Part shown: one piece after another, positions 25,891-34,633 of the stretch
Numbering within the stretch: the first letter of the stretch is position 1
Layout: every line of letters begins with the position of its first letter
Assembly (NCBI GenBank): GCA_001295905.1
Contig: LJHT01000005.1
Span: forward strand, 1 to 51,655
DNA length: 51,655 nucleotides
Source: a beta proteobacterium AAP51
GTDB taxonomy: Bacteria > Pseudomonadota > Gammaproteobacteria > Burkholderiales > Burkholderiaceae_C
Direction of reading: 5' to 3'
The notes under the pieces: model-generated
Databases searched by the model: none
Told to the model about the DNA's origin: nothing
The model's input: only the letters and a program-made list of their open reading frames with translations
Position numbers and translations under genes: made by a program

Positions 25891-27405
25891 ATGGATCTCC
25901 TGAACAACCTCGCGCTCGGCTTCGGCGTTGCCTTCACCCTCTCCAACCTGGCCTATGCCTTCTTCGGCGCCTTGCTGGGCACGCTGATCGGCGTGCTGCC
26001 GGGCCTGGGGCCGGTGGCCACCATCGCGATGCTGCTGCCCAGCATCTACGCGCTGGACGCCACGCCGGCGCTCATCATGCTGGCCGGCATCTACTACGGT
26101 GCGCAGTACGGCGGCAGCACCACGGCCATCCTCATCAACGTGCCGGGCGAAAGCAGCTCGGTGGTGACGGCGCTCGACGGTTACCAGATGGCGCGCCGCG
26201 GCCGCGCCGGCCCGGCGTTGGCGGCGGCCGGCCTCGGAAGCCTTTTTGCCGGTTGCGTGGGCACGCTCATCATCGCGGCCTTTGCGCCGCCCTTGACGGA
26301 GCTCGCCTTCAAGTTCGGCCCCGCCGAGTACTTCAGCCTGATGGTGCTGGGCCTCATCGGCGCGGTGGTGCTGGCCTCGGGCTCGCTCATCAAGGCCATC
26401 GCGATGATCCTGCTCGGGCTGCTGTTCGGCCAGATCAACACCGACGTCATCTCGGGCGTGCCACGCTACAGCTTCGACATCCCCGAACTCACCGACGGCA
26501 TCAATTTCGTGGCCATTGCCATGGGCATCTTCGGCTTCGGCGAGATCATCGCCAACCTGGGGCAGCCGCCCGAGAAGCGCGAGGTCTTCACGAAGGACGT
26601 GAAGGGTCTGTGGCCGACGAAGCAAGACTTCCTCGATGCCTGGCCGGCGGTGCTGCGCGGCACCAGCCTCGGCTCCATCCTGGGCGTGCTGCCCGGCGGG
26701 GGCGCCCTGCTGTCTTCCTTCGCCGCCTACACACTGGAAAAGAAGATGCGCATGCGCGCTGGCGAGGTGGAGTTCGGCAAGGGCAACATCCGCGGTGTGG
26801 CCGGCCCCGAGGCCGCCAACAACGCGGGCGCACAGACCAGCTTCATCCCGATGCTGACCCTGGGCATCCCGCCGAACCCCGTGATGGCGCTGATGGTGGG
26901 CGCCATGACCATCAAGGGCATACAGCCCGGCCCGCAGGTGATGACCAGCAACCCCGAGCTGTTCTGGGGCCTGATCGCCAGCATGTGGGTGGGCAACCTC
27001 ATGCTCATCATCCTGAACCTGCCGCTCATCGGCATCTGGATCAAGCTGCTGACGGTGCCTTACCGCTTCCTGTTCCCCGCGATCATGGCCTTCTGCTGCA
27101 TCGGCCTGTACTCGCTGAACAACAACAACTTCGACGTCTTCATGGGCGCGATGTTCGCGGTGGTGGGCTACATCTTCTACAAGCTGGGCTGCGAGCCGGC
27201 GCCTTTGCTGCTGGGCTTCATACTCGGGCCGATGATGGAAGAGAACCTGCGCCGGGCGCTGCTGCTGAGCCGTGGCGACTGGAGCACCTTCATGACGCGC
27301 CCCTTGTCGGCCAGCCTGCTGATTGCAGCGCTGCTGATGATCATCGTGGTGATGCTCCCTTCCATCAAGAACAAGCGCGAAGCAGCCTTCAAGGACGCTG
27401 ATTGA
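25891..27405 (+). CDS. tctA: Tripartite tricarboxylate transporter large membrane subunit TctA
   Basis: 504 aa with about a dozen helices. Signature segments are GTLIGVLPGLGPVATIAMLLP, AGIYYGAQYGGSTTAILINVPGESSSVVT and the internal repeat GSILGVLPGGGALLSSF with PEAANNAGAQTSFIPMLTLGIP, all characteristic of TctA. With TctB it forms the secondary transporter that moves carboxylates delivered by a TctC-type binding protein. No tctC gene adjoins it; an orphan lies at 13179. A dispersed hairpin repeat begins two bases after the stop codon. Confidence 0.95.
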   Translation: MDLLNNLALGFGVAFTLSNLAYAFFGALLGTLIGVLPGLGPVATIAMLLPSIYALDATPALIMLAGIYYGAQYGGSTTAILINVPGESSSVVTALDGYQMARRGRAGPALAAAGLGSLFAGCVGTLIIAAFAPPLTELAFKFGPAEYFSLMVLGLIGAVVLASGSLIKAIAMILLGLLFGQINTDVISGVPRYSFDIPELTDGINFVAIAMGIFGFGEIIANLGQPPEKREVFTKDVKGLWPTKQDFLDAWPAVLRGTSLGSILGVLPGGGALLSSFAAYTLEKKMRMRAGEVEFGKGNIRGVAGPEAANNAGAQTSFIPMLTLGIPPNPVMALMVGAMTIKGIQPGPQVMTSNPELFWGLIASMWVGNLMLIILNLPLIGIWIKLLTVPYRFLFPAIMAFCCIGLYSLNNNNFDVFMGAMFAVVGYIFYKLGCEPAPLLLGFILGPMMEENLRRALLLSRGDWSTFMTRPLSASLLIAALLMIIVVMLPSIKNKREAAFKDAD

Positions 27406-27406
27406 T

Positions 27407-27493
27407 GGAGCCCCCAGGCTTCCTTCGGTCGCCACCCCCCGAGGGAGCTCAGGCAGCGGCCCGGCCGGGCCGGTTCCGCGCCTGGACTTGATC
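27407..27493 (+). repeat. Dispersed 3'-end hairpin repeat, copy B
   Basis: 87 bases starting two bases after the tctA stop, aligning gap-free to copy A with 71 of 87 identical. The second hairpin (27450-27484) keeps its inner stems, while its outer stem is CAGGC/GCCTG where copy A has CTTGC/GCAAG, so two base pairs changed together. The first hairpin is weakened by one extra base (GGG-A-GCTC). Confidence 0.85.
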
Positions 27494-27523
27494 CCACCGT
27501 CCATACAGGCCACGACGTAACTT

Positions 27524-29158
27524 ATGAACCTCAACTTCGACTGGAACGCCGGCTATGCCAGCCAGCGTTCGCCGGTGTTTGCCCGCAACGTCGTCTCCAC
27601 CTCGCACCCGCTGGCCGCGCAGGCCGGCCTGCGCATGCTGCAGAACGGGGGCAATGCGGTCGATGCCGCCATCGCCACCGCCGCGGTGATGACCATCGTC
27701 GAGCCCTGCAGCAACGGGCTGGGTTCCGACGCCTTCTGCATCCTCTGGGACGGCAAGGAACTGCACGGCCTGAACGCCAGCGGCTGCGCTCCGCAGGGCT
27801 GGACGCCCGAGTACTTCAAGGGCAAGTACGGCAGCGATGCCAAGGCCCCGGCCAAGCGCGGCTGGGACAGCGTCACCGTGCCCGGCGCCGTCTCGGCCTG
27901 GGTGGCGCTGAGCCAGCGTTTCGGCAAGCTGCCTTTCGCCGACCTGATGGCGCCTGCCATCGAGGTGGCCGAGCGCGGCTACGGCGTGCCCGTCATCGTG
28001 CAGAGCAAATGGGCCAACGCCGCGGCGCTGCCCGAGATCACCCAGCAGCCCGGCTTTGCCGAAGCCTTCCTTCCGCACGGCCGCGCGCCGCACGTGGGCG
28101 AACTCTTCCAGTTCGCGCAGGCCGCGCGCACGCTGAAGCTCATCGCGCAGAGCAAGGGCGAGGCCTTCTACCGCGGTGAAGTGGCCGAGGCCGCCGCTGC
28201 GCATGCCAAGGCGCACGGCGGTGTGATGACGGCGGCCGACTTCGCCGCCTACCAACCCGAGTGGGTGAAGCCGATCGCGCGCGACTACCGCGGCTACACG
28301 GTGCACGAGATTCCGCCGAACGGGCAGGGCATCGCCGCGCTCATCGCCCTGGGCATCCTGGAGAAGTTCGACCTCGCCGGCCTGAAGGTGGACGGCACGG
28401 CCAGCCAGCACCTGCAGATCGAGGCCATGAAGCTGGCCTTCGCCGACGTCTACGCCTACGTGGCCGAACCGCGCAGCATGCGCCTGACCCCGGCGCAGAT
28501 GCTGGACGACGCCTACCTGGCCAGCCGCGCGAAGCTGATCGACCCCACCAAGGCGCAAGACTTCGGCCCCGGCCACGGCCCCACGGGTGGCACCATCTAC
28601 CTCACCGCCGCCGACGAAAGCGGCATGATGGTCAGCTTCATCCAGAGCAACTACATGGGCTTCGGCTCGGGCATCGTGGTGCCGGGCTACGGCCTCAGCC
28701 TGCAGAACCGCGGCCACGGCTTCACGCTCGACCCCACCCGCGACAACCTCGTGGGCCCCGGCAAGCGCCCCTTCCACACCATCATTCCCGCCTTCCTGAC
28801 GAAGCAGGGCAAGCCCGTGATGAGCTACGGCATCATGGGCGGCGACATGCAGCCGCAGGCGCACACGCAGACCACCGTGCGCATGCTCGACTACCACCAG
28901 AACCCGCAGGCCGCCTGTGATGCGCCGCGCTGGCGCTACTTCGGCGGCACGGTGAACCTCGAGCCCGGCTTCGACCCCGCCACCGCCGACGGCCTGCGCG
29001 CCCTGGGCCACCAGATCGCGCCCTTCACCGACAGCTACCAGGACTACGGCGCCGGCCAGTTCATCTGGCGCCTGGACGAAGGCGACGGCGACCCGCGCGC
29101 CACCGGCTACGCCGCCGCCAGCGACCCGCGCCGCGACGGGCAGGCCGCCGGGTTCTGA
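27524..29158 (+). CDS. Gamma-glutamyltransferase family protein
   Basis: 544 aa Ntn-hydrolase. The N-terminal FARNVVSTSHPLAAQAGLRMLQNGGNA and DAAIATAAVMTIVEP blocks are GGT hallmarks. The predicted autocleavage site and nucleophile Thr is in PTGGTIYLTAADESG, followed by IQSNYMGFGSG and RPFHTIIPAF in the small subunit. No signal peptide is visible, unlike the classical periplasmic GGT, so it is probably cytoplasmic. It would hydrolyse or transfer gamma-glutamyl groups. It follows tctBA across a 118-base gap holding a repeat, so transport and hydrolysis of a gamma-glutamyl or related carboxylate is possible but only inferred. Confidence 0.9.
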   Translation: MNLNFDWNAGYASQRSPVFARNVVSTSHPLAAQAGLRMLQNGGNAVDAAIATAAVMTIVEPCSNGLGSDAFCILWDGKELHGLNASGCAPQGWTPEYFKGKYGSDAKAPAKRGWDSVTVPGAVSAWVALSQRFGKLPFADLMAPAIEVAERGYGVPVIVQSKWANAAALPEITQQPGFAEAFLPHGRAPHVGELFQFAQAARTLKLIAQSKGEAFYRGEVAEAAAAHAKAHGGVMTAADFAAYQPEWVKPIARDYRGYTVHEIPPNGQGIAALIALGILEKFDLAGLKVDGTASQHLQIEAMKLAFADVYAYVAEPRSMRLTPAQMLDDAYLASRAKLIDPTKAQDFGPGHGPTGGTIYLTAADESGMMVSFIQSNYMGFGSGIVVPGYGLSLQNRGHGFTLDPTRDNLVGPGKRPFHTIIPAFLTKQGKPVMSYGIMGGDMQPQAHTQTTVRMLDYHQNPQAACDAPRWRYFGGTVNLEPGFDPATADGLRALGHQIAPFTDSYQDYGAGQFIWRLDEGDGDPRATGYAAASDPRRDGQAAGF

Positions 29159-29175
29159 GGCCGGCCGGCCCGCCC

Positions 29176-30078
29176 GTGCCTGCTGCCGCGCTGGGCCCGG
29201 GCCTGCTGCTGGCCGCGGCGGGGGCCATCGCCTTCTCGGGCAAGGCCATCATCGTGAAGCTGGCCTACCGCTACGGGGTGGATGCGGTCACGCTCATCAT
29301 GTACCGCATGCTGTTCGCGCTGCCGCTGTTCGCGGCGCTGGCCTGGTGGGCCGGGCGCGGCAAGCCGCCGCTGACGCGGCGTGACGCGCTCGTCATCAGC
29401 GGCCTGGGCTTCAGCGGCTACTACCTCGCCAGCTACCTCGATTTCCTGGGCCTGCAGTACATCAGCGCCAGCCTGGAGCGACTGATCCTGTACCTGAACC
29501 CCACGCTGGTGCTGCTGTTCGGCGTGCTGTTCTTCGGCCAGAAGGTGAGGGCGCAGCAGCTGCTTGCGCTGGCCGTCAGCTACGCCGGCGTGCTGCTGGT
29601 CTTCGGGCACGAACTCACCATCACCGGGCCATACACCGCCTTGGGCGCGGCGCTGGTCTTCGGCAGCGCCGTGAGCTATGCCGTCTACCTGGTGTACAGC
29701 GGGCAGGAAGTGCAGCGCCTGGGCGCGCTGCGCCTGACGGGCTGGGCCACGCTGGTGGCCTGCGTGCTGTGCCTGCTGCAGTTCCTGCTGCTGCGGCCGC
29801 TGAGCGCGGCTGTGGTGGCGCCCGAGGTGCTGGGCTTGAGCGTGCTCAACGCCACGCTGTGCACCTTCGCGCCGGTGGTGATGGTGATGCTGGCCATCGA
29901 ACGCGTGGGCGCCACGATGACGGCGCAGGTGGGCATGATCGGGCCCTTGTCCACCGTGCTGCTGGGCGTGTGGCTGCTGGACGAAAGCTTGAATGCATGG
30001 ATCGTGGCCGGCACCGTGCTGGTCTTGCTGGGCGTGGGCCTGCTGGCCCGGGTGCGCCCGAACATCGGAGAGGCTTGA
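29176..30078 (+). CDS. DMT-superfamily transporter (EamA family)
   Basis: 300 aa with ten helices arranged as two EamA repeats (first from LLAAAGAIAFSGKAIIVKLAYRY, second from GAALVFGSAVSYAVYLVYSG). The start is a GTG at 29176, 17 bases after the gamma-glutamyltransferase stop. Drug/metabolite exporters of this type release amino acids or small metabolites. The position directly behind a gamma-glutamyltransferase suggests export or uptake of an amino-acid product, but the substrate cannot be predicted. Confidence 0.88.
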   Translation: MPAAALGPGLLLAAAGAIAFSGKAIIVKLAYRYGVDAVTLIMYRMLFALPLFAALAWWAGRGKPPLTRRDALVISGLGFSGYYLASYLDFLGLQYISASLERLILYLNPTLVLLFGVLFFGQKVRAQQLLALAVSYAGVLLVFGHELTITGPYTALGAALVFGSAVSYAVYLVYSGQEVQRLGALRLTGWATLVACVLCLLQFLLLRPLSAAVVAPEVLGLSVLNATLCTFAPVVMVMLAIERVGATMTAQVGMIGPLSTVLLGVWLLDESLNAWIVAGTVLVLLGVGLLARVRPNIGEA

Positions 30079-30083
30079 ACGAG

Positions 30084-30881
30084 ATGGACCTGGGTATCGA
30101 AGGCAGATGGGCGCTGGTGTGCGCCGCCAGCAAGGGGCTGGGCAAGGGCTGCGCGGCGGCGCTGGTGCGCGAGGGCGTGAACGTGGTCATCACCGCGCGC
30201 GGCGCCGAGGTGCTGGAAGCCACGGCCGCCGAGCTGCGCGCGCTGAACCCCGCGGTACAGGTGCGGGCGGTGGCGGGTGACATCACCACGCCCGAAGGCC
30301 GCGCGGCGGCGCTGGCGGCCTTTCCGCAGCCGGCGCAGGTGGACATCCTCGTCAACAACGCCGGCGGCCCGCCGCCCGGCGATTTCCGCGACTGGGACCG
30401 CGAGGCCTGGCTCAAGGCCATCGACGCCAACATGCTGACGCCCATCGAGCTCATCAAGGCCGTGGTGGACGGCATGGCCGAGCGCGGTTTCGGGCGCATC
30501 GTGAACATCACCAGCGGCGCGGTGAAGGCGCCCATCGACATCCTGGGCCTGAGCAACGGTGCGCGTTCGGGGCTCACGGGCTTCGTCGCCGGCCTGGCAC
30601 GCCAGCCCAAGCTGGCCGGGCGCAACGTCACCATCAACAACCTGCTGCCGGGCGCCTTCGACACCGACCGCCTGAAGGTGACGATGGCCGGCGCGGCCAC
30701 CAAGACCGGCCAGCCGGTGGAGGCCATAGCGGAAGCGCGCAAGCAGCTGGCGCCGGCACGCCGCTTCGGCACGGCCGAGGAGTTCGGCGCCTACTGCGCC
30801 TTTCTCTGCAGCGCGCAGGCCGGCTTCATCGTCGGGCAGAACCTGCTCACCGACGGCGGGGCTTACCCGGGCACGTTCTGA
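30084..30881 (+). CDS. Atypical short-chain dehydrogenase/reductase
   Basis: 265 aa Rossmann fold. The cofactor motif is the variant CAASKGLGKG, followed by NNAGGPPPG (residues 91-99) and a conserved Ser144. The catalytic YxxxK is missing: aligned to FabG, the Tyr position is Ser157 and the Lys position Arg161 (GLSNGARSGLTGF). A subgroup described as BKR-like SDRs lacking a perfect tetrad shows the same change, so this looks like a conserved variant. The ATG at 30084 is ten bases after GGAGAGG; a TTG at 30075 is too close to that site. It follows the DMT transporter by five bases. Confidence 0.88.
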   Translation: MDLGIEGRWALVCAASKGLGKGCAAALVREGVNVVITARGAEVLEATAAELRALNPAVQVRAVAGDITTPEGRAAALAAFPQPAQVDILVNNAGGPPPGDFRDWDREAWLKAIDANMLTPIELIKAVVDGMAERGFGRIVNITSGAVKAPIDILGLSNGARSGLTGFVAGLARQPKLAGRNVTINNLLPGAFDTDRLKVTMAGAATKTGQPVEAIAEARKQLAPARRFGTAEEFGAYCAFLCSAQAGFIVGQNLLTDGGAYPGTF

Positions 30882-31822
30882 CCGTTCTGACGCTGGGCAG
30901 CCGCATCGCCACTGCTCGACACCGCGATGCCCGCGACGATGAGCACAAACGCCACGGCATGGAAGAGCCGCGGCGTTTCGCCCAGCACGGCAGTCGAGAG
31001 CAGCGCCGCGAACAAGGGCGTGAGGTTGGCGAAGAACGCCGCCAGCGCCGGCCCGCCCTGCGCCACCGCCAACCCCCAGGCGCGGTAGGCCACCAGCGAA
31101 GCCCCCACCGAGACATACACCAGCGCTGCCAGCAGCGGCCAGCCCCAGGCCACGGGCACCGCGCCCAGGGCCTGTTCAGCGCCCGCGAACAGGGCCGCCG
31201 GCAGCAGACCGAACAGCACCTGCAGCAGCAGCAGGCCGGCCCAGTCCCAGCCTTCATCGGCCCGCGGACGGGCATCGCCACGCATGTGGGCGGGCGGGCG
31301 CACCAGCAGCCAGCTGTAGAGCGCCCAGCCGATGGCGGCGGCCAGCACGAGCAGGTCGCCGGCCACGAAGCGCACGTTCAGCAGCACCTCCAGCGAACCG
31401 CGGCCCAGCACCACCGCCACGCCCGTGAGGCCCAGCGCCGCGCCCAGCAGTTGGCGCGGGCGTGGCTTCTCGCCGAAGAAGAGCGCGCCGATGGCCAGCA
31501 TCCACACCGGCGTGCTGCTGGCCACCAGCGTCACGTTCAAAGGTGGGGAGGTGACCAGCGCCGCGTACTGCAAGGCGTTGTAGAGCCCCACGCTCAGGCC
31601 GCCGATGACGAGCAGGTAGCCCCAGCGCTGGCGCACGCGCGCCCAGGGCCGCAGCACGCGCCAGGCCAGCGGCAGCAGAATCAGCAGCGCCAGCAGCCAG
31701 CGCAGCAGGTTGAAGGTGAGCGGCGGCACCAGGTCCACCACCAGGCGGCCGACGATGGCGTTGCCGGCCCACATCAAGGGCGGCAGCGTCATCAGCAGGG
31801 CCAGGCGTGGGCTCAGGCTCAA
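30863..31822 (-). CDS. DMT-superfamily transporter (EamA family), second
   Basis: About 319 aa with ten helices in two EamA repeats (first from LMTLPPLMWAGNAIVGRLVVD, second from GDLLVLAAAIGWALYSWLLV). The frame is open further upstream into DUF2007, so the start is uncertain: I chose TTG at 31822, which keeps the whole first helix, over ATG at 31792, which would cut into it. It overlaps the 3' end of the convergent SDR gene by 19 bases, so both coding ends share sequence. It probably follows the DUF2007 gene in one transcript. Substrate unknown. Confidence 0.82.
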   Translation of the reverse strand: MSLSPRLALLMTLPPLMWAGNAIVGRLVVDLVPPLTFNLLRWLLALLILLPLAWRVLRPWARVRQRWGYLLVIGGLSVGLYNALQYAALVTSPPLNVTLVASSTPVWMLAIGALFFGEKPRPRQLLGAALGLTGVAVVLGRGSLEVLLNVRFVAGDLLVLAAAIGWALYSWLLVRPPAHMRGDARPRADEGWDWAGLLLLQVLFGLLPAALFAGAEQALGAVPVAWGWPLLAALVYVSVGASLVAYRAWGLAVAQGGPALAAFFANLTPLFAALLSTAVLGETPRLFHAVAFVLIVAGIAVSSSGDAAAQRQNGQNVPG

Positions 31823-31865
31823 GCGCAGGCCGCCTGCGGCATTCGCGCTGCTTGCTCGCAGGCCA

Positions 31866-32177
31866 TCAGCCGCCCTCGGGGCGCCATGCGCCGCAGTTCC
31901 AGCATTGCTCGAACGGGCCTTCGATGATCTCTTCGCAGCCGGTGCAGGGCCAGCGTTGTTCGGGGGCGTGGTGCCAGGCGTCCAGCAGCGCCAGCGCGGG
32001 CGCGAGGTGGCGGTCTTCGTCCACCCAAACCTCGGGCAGGCACTGGTCGGGCGGCAGTTCGCCGGCAATGCCGCTGGTGTAGGCGCGCTGCACGCGGGCC
32101 GGGTAGCCGGCGCTGCTGACCTGGTCGGCCCACAGCGTGGCCAGGGCGAGGTTGGGAGCTTGCAGCAGGCGCTTCAT
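31866..32177 (-). CDS. DUF2007 domain protein with C-terminal zinc ribbon
   Basis: 103 aa. The N-terminal part (NLALATLWADQVSSAGYPARVQ) matches the DUF2007 putative signal-transducing domain. The C-terminal part has two CxxC knuckles (CTGC and CWNC, spaced 14 residues) in an acidic and aromatic context, a likely zinc ribbon. The role is unknown. The ATG at 32177 gives the family N terminus (MKRLLQAP). It is divergent from the quinone oxidoreductase gene and directly upstream of the DMT transporter. Confidence 0.82.
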   Translation of the reverse strand: MKRLLQAPNLALATLWADQVSSAGYPARVQRAYTSGIAGELPPDQCLPEVWVDEDRHLAPALALLDAWHHAPEQRWPCTGCEEIIEGPFEQCWNCGAWRPEGG

Positions 32178-32318
32178 CGGTGGGCCGATGTTGCCACGCC
32201 TGCGCTGCGGCCGTTGCTGCGCCGGCCGCGCCGATGGGCTAGGCTCCAGCGCCTTGCATCGCCTTTGCCGCGAGCCTGTTCGTGGGCTTTCGTGTTCTTG
32301 CCAGAAGGAGACTTTCCC

Positions 32319-33302
32319 GTGTCGCGTGCCATCCAGATCACCGCCTACGGCGGCCCCGAGCAACTGCAGCTGGTCGAACTGCCCGTGGGTGAGCCCGGGC
32401 CGGGCGAGATCCGCATCCGCCACCAGGCTTGCGGCCTGAACTTCATCGACGTCTACCAGCGCACCGGCCTCTACGCCAACCCCTTGCCCTTGACGCTGGG
32501 CATGGAGGGCGCGGGCATCGTCGAGGCCGTGGGCGAGGGCGTCACGCACCTGCAGGTGGGCGACCGCGCCGCCTACGCCAGCCAGCCCCCGGGCGCCTAC
32601 TGCGAGCAGCGCGTGATGCCCGCCAAGTGCGTGGTGAAACTGCCCGACGGCATCGCCTTTGACACCGCGGCCGGCATGATGCTCAAGGGCCTGACGGCGC
32701 AGTACCTGCTGCACAGGACACGCCCGGTGGAAGGGCTGGAGCCGGGCGACTTCGTGCTCTTTCACGCCGCTGCCGGCGGTGTGGGCCTGATCGCCTGCCA
32801 GTGGGCGAAGGCCCTGGGCCTGCAGCTCATCGGCACGGCCGGCAGCGCCGCCAAGTGCCAGCTGGCGCTGGAACACGGCGCCGCCCATGCCATCGACTAC
32901 AGCCGCGAGGACTTCGTGGCGCGGGTGAAGGACATCACCGGCGGCAAGGGCGTGAAGGTGGTCTACGACTCGGTGGGCAAGGACACCTTCGAGAAGAGCC
33001 TCGATTGCCTGCGCCCCTTCGGCCTGATGGCCTGCTTCGGCAATGCCAGCGGCCCGGTGCCGCCGTTCTACCCGGGCAACCTCGGCCCCAAGGGCAGCCT
33101 CTACCTCACGCGGCAGACGCTCTTCACGCACATCGCCACGCGCGAGAGCACGCAGAAGATGGCCGACGACCTCTTCGCCGTGGTGCTGGCCGGCCAGGTG
33201 AAGATACGCATCGACCAGCGCTACCCCCTGGCCGAAGCCGCCACCGCGCACCGCGAGCTCGAAGCCCGCAAGACCACGGGCTCGACGGTCCTGCTGCCGT
33301 AG
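32319..33302 (+). CDS. Zeta-crystallin-like NADPH:quinone oxidoreductase
   Basis: 327 aa medium-chain dehydrogenase/reductase without the catalytic zinc ligands. Characteristic segments are GLNFIDVYQRTGLY, GMEGAGIVEAVGEGV, LKGLTAQYLLHR and the nucleotide loop HAAAGGVGLIACQWAKALG. It reduces quinones by NADPH, probably for detoxification. The start is GTG at 32319, fixed by the strong ribosome site AGAAGGAG (32303-32310) eight bases upstream. It is monocistronic with a hairpin terminator and then an inverted copy of the dispersed repeat behind it. Confidence 0.92.
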   Translation: MSRAIQITAYGGPEQLQLVELPVGEPGPGEIRIRHQACGLNFIDVYQRTGLYANPLPLTLGMEGAGIVEAVGEGVTHLQVGDRAAYASQPPGAYCEQRVMPAKCVVKLPDGIAFDTAAGMMLKGLTAQYLLHRTRPVEGLEPGDFVLFHAAAGGVGLIACQWAKALGLQLIGTAGSAAKCQLALEHGAAHAIDYSREDFVARVKDITGGKGVKVVYDSVGKDTFEKSLDCLRPFGLMACFGNASGPVPPFYPGNLGPKGSLYLTRQTLFTHIATRESTQKMADDLFAVVLAGQVKIRIDQRYPLAEAATAHRELEARKTTGSTVLLP

Positions 33303-33318
33303 CACCCCGCAACGAAGA

Positions 33319-33341
33319 CCGGCCCACGAGGGGCCGGGTTT
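33319..33341 (+). terminator. Probable terminator of the quinone oxidoreductase gene
   Basis: Perfect stem CCGGCCC/GGGCCGG with a five-base loop, followed by GTTTG. The T run is short, so termination may be weak. It lies 17 bases after the stop codon, immediately before repeat copy C. Confidence 0.6.
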
Positions 33342-33452
33342 GATCAAGGACTTGCGCGGAACCGGCTCTGCCGGGCCGCTGCAAGAGCCCCAGGGTCTGA
33401 AAGACCCTTGCAGGGTCCCGGGGTGGCGAACGTCAGTGAGCCTGGGGGCTCA
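33342..33452 (-). repeat. Dispersed 3'-end hairpin repeat, copy C (inverted)
   Basis: Reverse-oriented copy that includes the stop codon of the peptidyl-prolyl isomerase gene, so here too the element begins at a gene end in the sense direction. The second hairpin is identical to copy A over 35 bases. The loop of the first hairpin carries about 24 extra bases that form their own stem (AGGGTC/GACCCT), making this copy 111 bases. Confidence 0.82.
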
Positions 33453-34271
33453 CTGACTAAACTTGAAGTCGGTCTTCGCCTTGGCCCGCAGCTCTTCCTG
33501 GTAGGCCTGCAGCTTGGCCTGCTCCATGCGCTGCTTGAGTTGGCCCTTCACTTCCTCGAAGGCGGGGAAGCTGGCTTCACGGGTGTCTTCCAGGCGGATG
33601 ATGTGGTAGCCGAACTGGCTCTTCACCGGGGTTTCGGTCATCTCGCCCTTCTTCAGCTTCTGCAGCGCGCCACCGAACTCAGGCACGTAGCTTTCGGCCT
33701 TGGCGAAGTCCAGGTCGCCGCCGTTTTCGGCCGAGCCGGTGTCCTTGCTCTTGGTCTTGGCCAGTTCCTCGAACTTGGCGCCGCCCTTGATCTGGGCGAT
33801 CAGCGCCTTGGCTTCCTCTTCCTTGTCCACCAGGATGTGGCGGGCGCGGAATTCGGTGCCGGTGGCCTGGGCCTTGAACTTGTCGTACTCGGCCTTGGCG
33901 GCTTCGTCGCTGACGGGGTTCTTCTTGCGGTAGTCCTCGAACAGCTCGCGGATGAGGATGCTCTCGCGGGCCAGCGCCATCTGCGCGGCCACGTCGCGGC
34001 TGGCGGCCAGGCCCTTGCGGGTGGCTTCCTGCACGAAGATCTCGCGCAGCACCACCTGCTCGCGGGCCTGGGCCTGCAGCTCGGGCGTGAGCTGCTGGCC
34101 GGCGCGCTGGGCCTGGGCCAGCAGCGTGTCGACGCGGGCCTTGGGCACCGCCTTGCCGTTGACGGTGGCAATGTTCTGGGCCTGGGCGGCCAGCGGGGCC
34201 AGCAGGCCGGCGCACAGGCCGGCGGCCACGACGACAAGGGCCGCGCGCGCGGCAGGGGTCTTCAGCTTCAT
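33450..34271 (-). CDS. Periplasmic parvulin-type peptidyl-prolyl isomerase
   Basis: 273 aa. A signal peptide (RAALVVVAAGLCAGLLAPLAAQAQ) is followed by a SurA/PrsA-like N-terminal region and a rotamase domain with RARHILVDKEEEA, ENGGDLDFA and KSQFGYHIIRLED. It assists folding of exported and outer-membrane proteins. The ATG at 34271 is chosen because it begins the signal peptide; the longer open frame upstream has no such feature. It is 91 bases downstream of bolA on the same strand. The transcript end carries dispersed repeat copy C directly at the stop codon. Confidence 0.92.
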   Translation of the reverse strand: MKLKTPAARAALVVVAAGLCAGLLAPLAAQAQNIATVNGKAVPKARVDTLLAQAQRAGQQLTPELQAQAREQVVLREIFVQEATRKGLAASRDVAAQMALARESILIRELFEDYRKKNPVSDEAAKAEYDKFKAQATGTEFRARHILVDKEEEAKALIAQIKGGAKFEELAKTKSKDTGSAENGGDLDFAKAESYVPEFGGALQKLKKGEMTETPVKSQFGYHIIRLEDTREASFPAFEEVKGQLKQRMEQAKLQAYQEELRAKAKTDFKFSQ

Positions 34272-34362
34272 GGACAGAGGGCTTTCAGGGGTGGGGGCCG
34301 CCGAACTTGGGGAATGACAGCGGGCTGCGCGTATGGAGCGCAAACAGGGCGTTGAAGTTTCT

Positions 34363-34623
34363 TCAGTCTTCGCCGGGGGCCTTGGCGACGATGGCCAGGG
34401 CATGCACACCCTGCGAGGCCAAGTGACCCAAAGAATCATACACAAGGCGATGTCGGGCCACGCGGCCCAGCCCGGTGAAGCGCGCGCTGGTCAGCGCCAC
34501 GCTGAAGTGCCGGCCTTCGCGCGCACCGGCATGGCCGGCATGCAGGTGGCTGTCGTCGTTCACCTGCAGGGCGGTGGGGGCCAGGGCCGCCTGCAGGCGG
34601 GCGTGGATGTCGTCTGCGGTCAC
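34363..34623 (-). CDS. BolA family protein
   Basis: 86 aa. The BolA fold is recognised from DDIHARLQAALAPTALQVNDDSHLHAGHAGAREGRHFSV-like order, with the conserved DDSHLHAGH and the C-terminal RHRLVYDSLG and GVHALAI segments. BolA proteins work with monothiol glutaredoxins in iron-sulfur handling and stress morphology. The start is GTG at 34623, ten bases after the msrB stop; an ATG nearby is out of frame. It is probably co-transcribed with msrB. Confidence 0.9.
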   Translation of the reverse strand: MTADDIHARLQAALAPTALQVNDDSHLHAGHAGAREGRHFSVALTSARFTGLGRVARHRLVYDSLGHLASQGVHALAIVAKAPGED

Positions 34624-34633
34624 GGTGCGGGCC

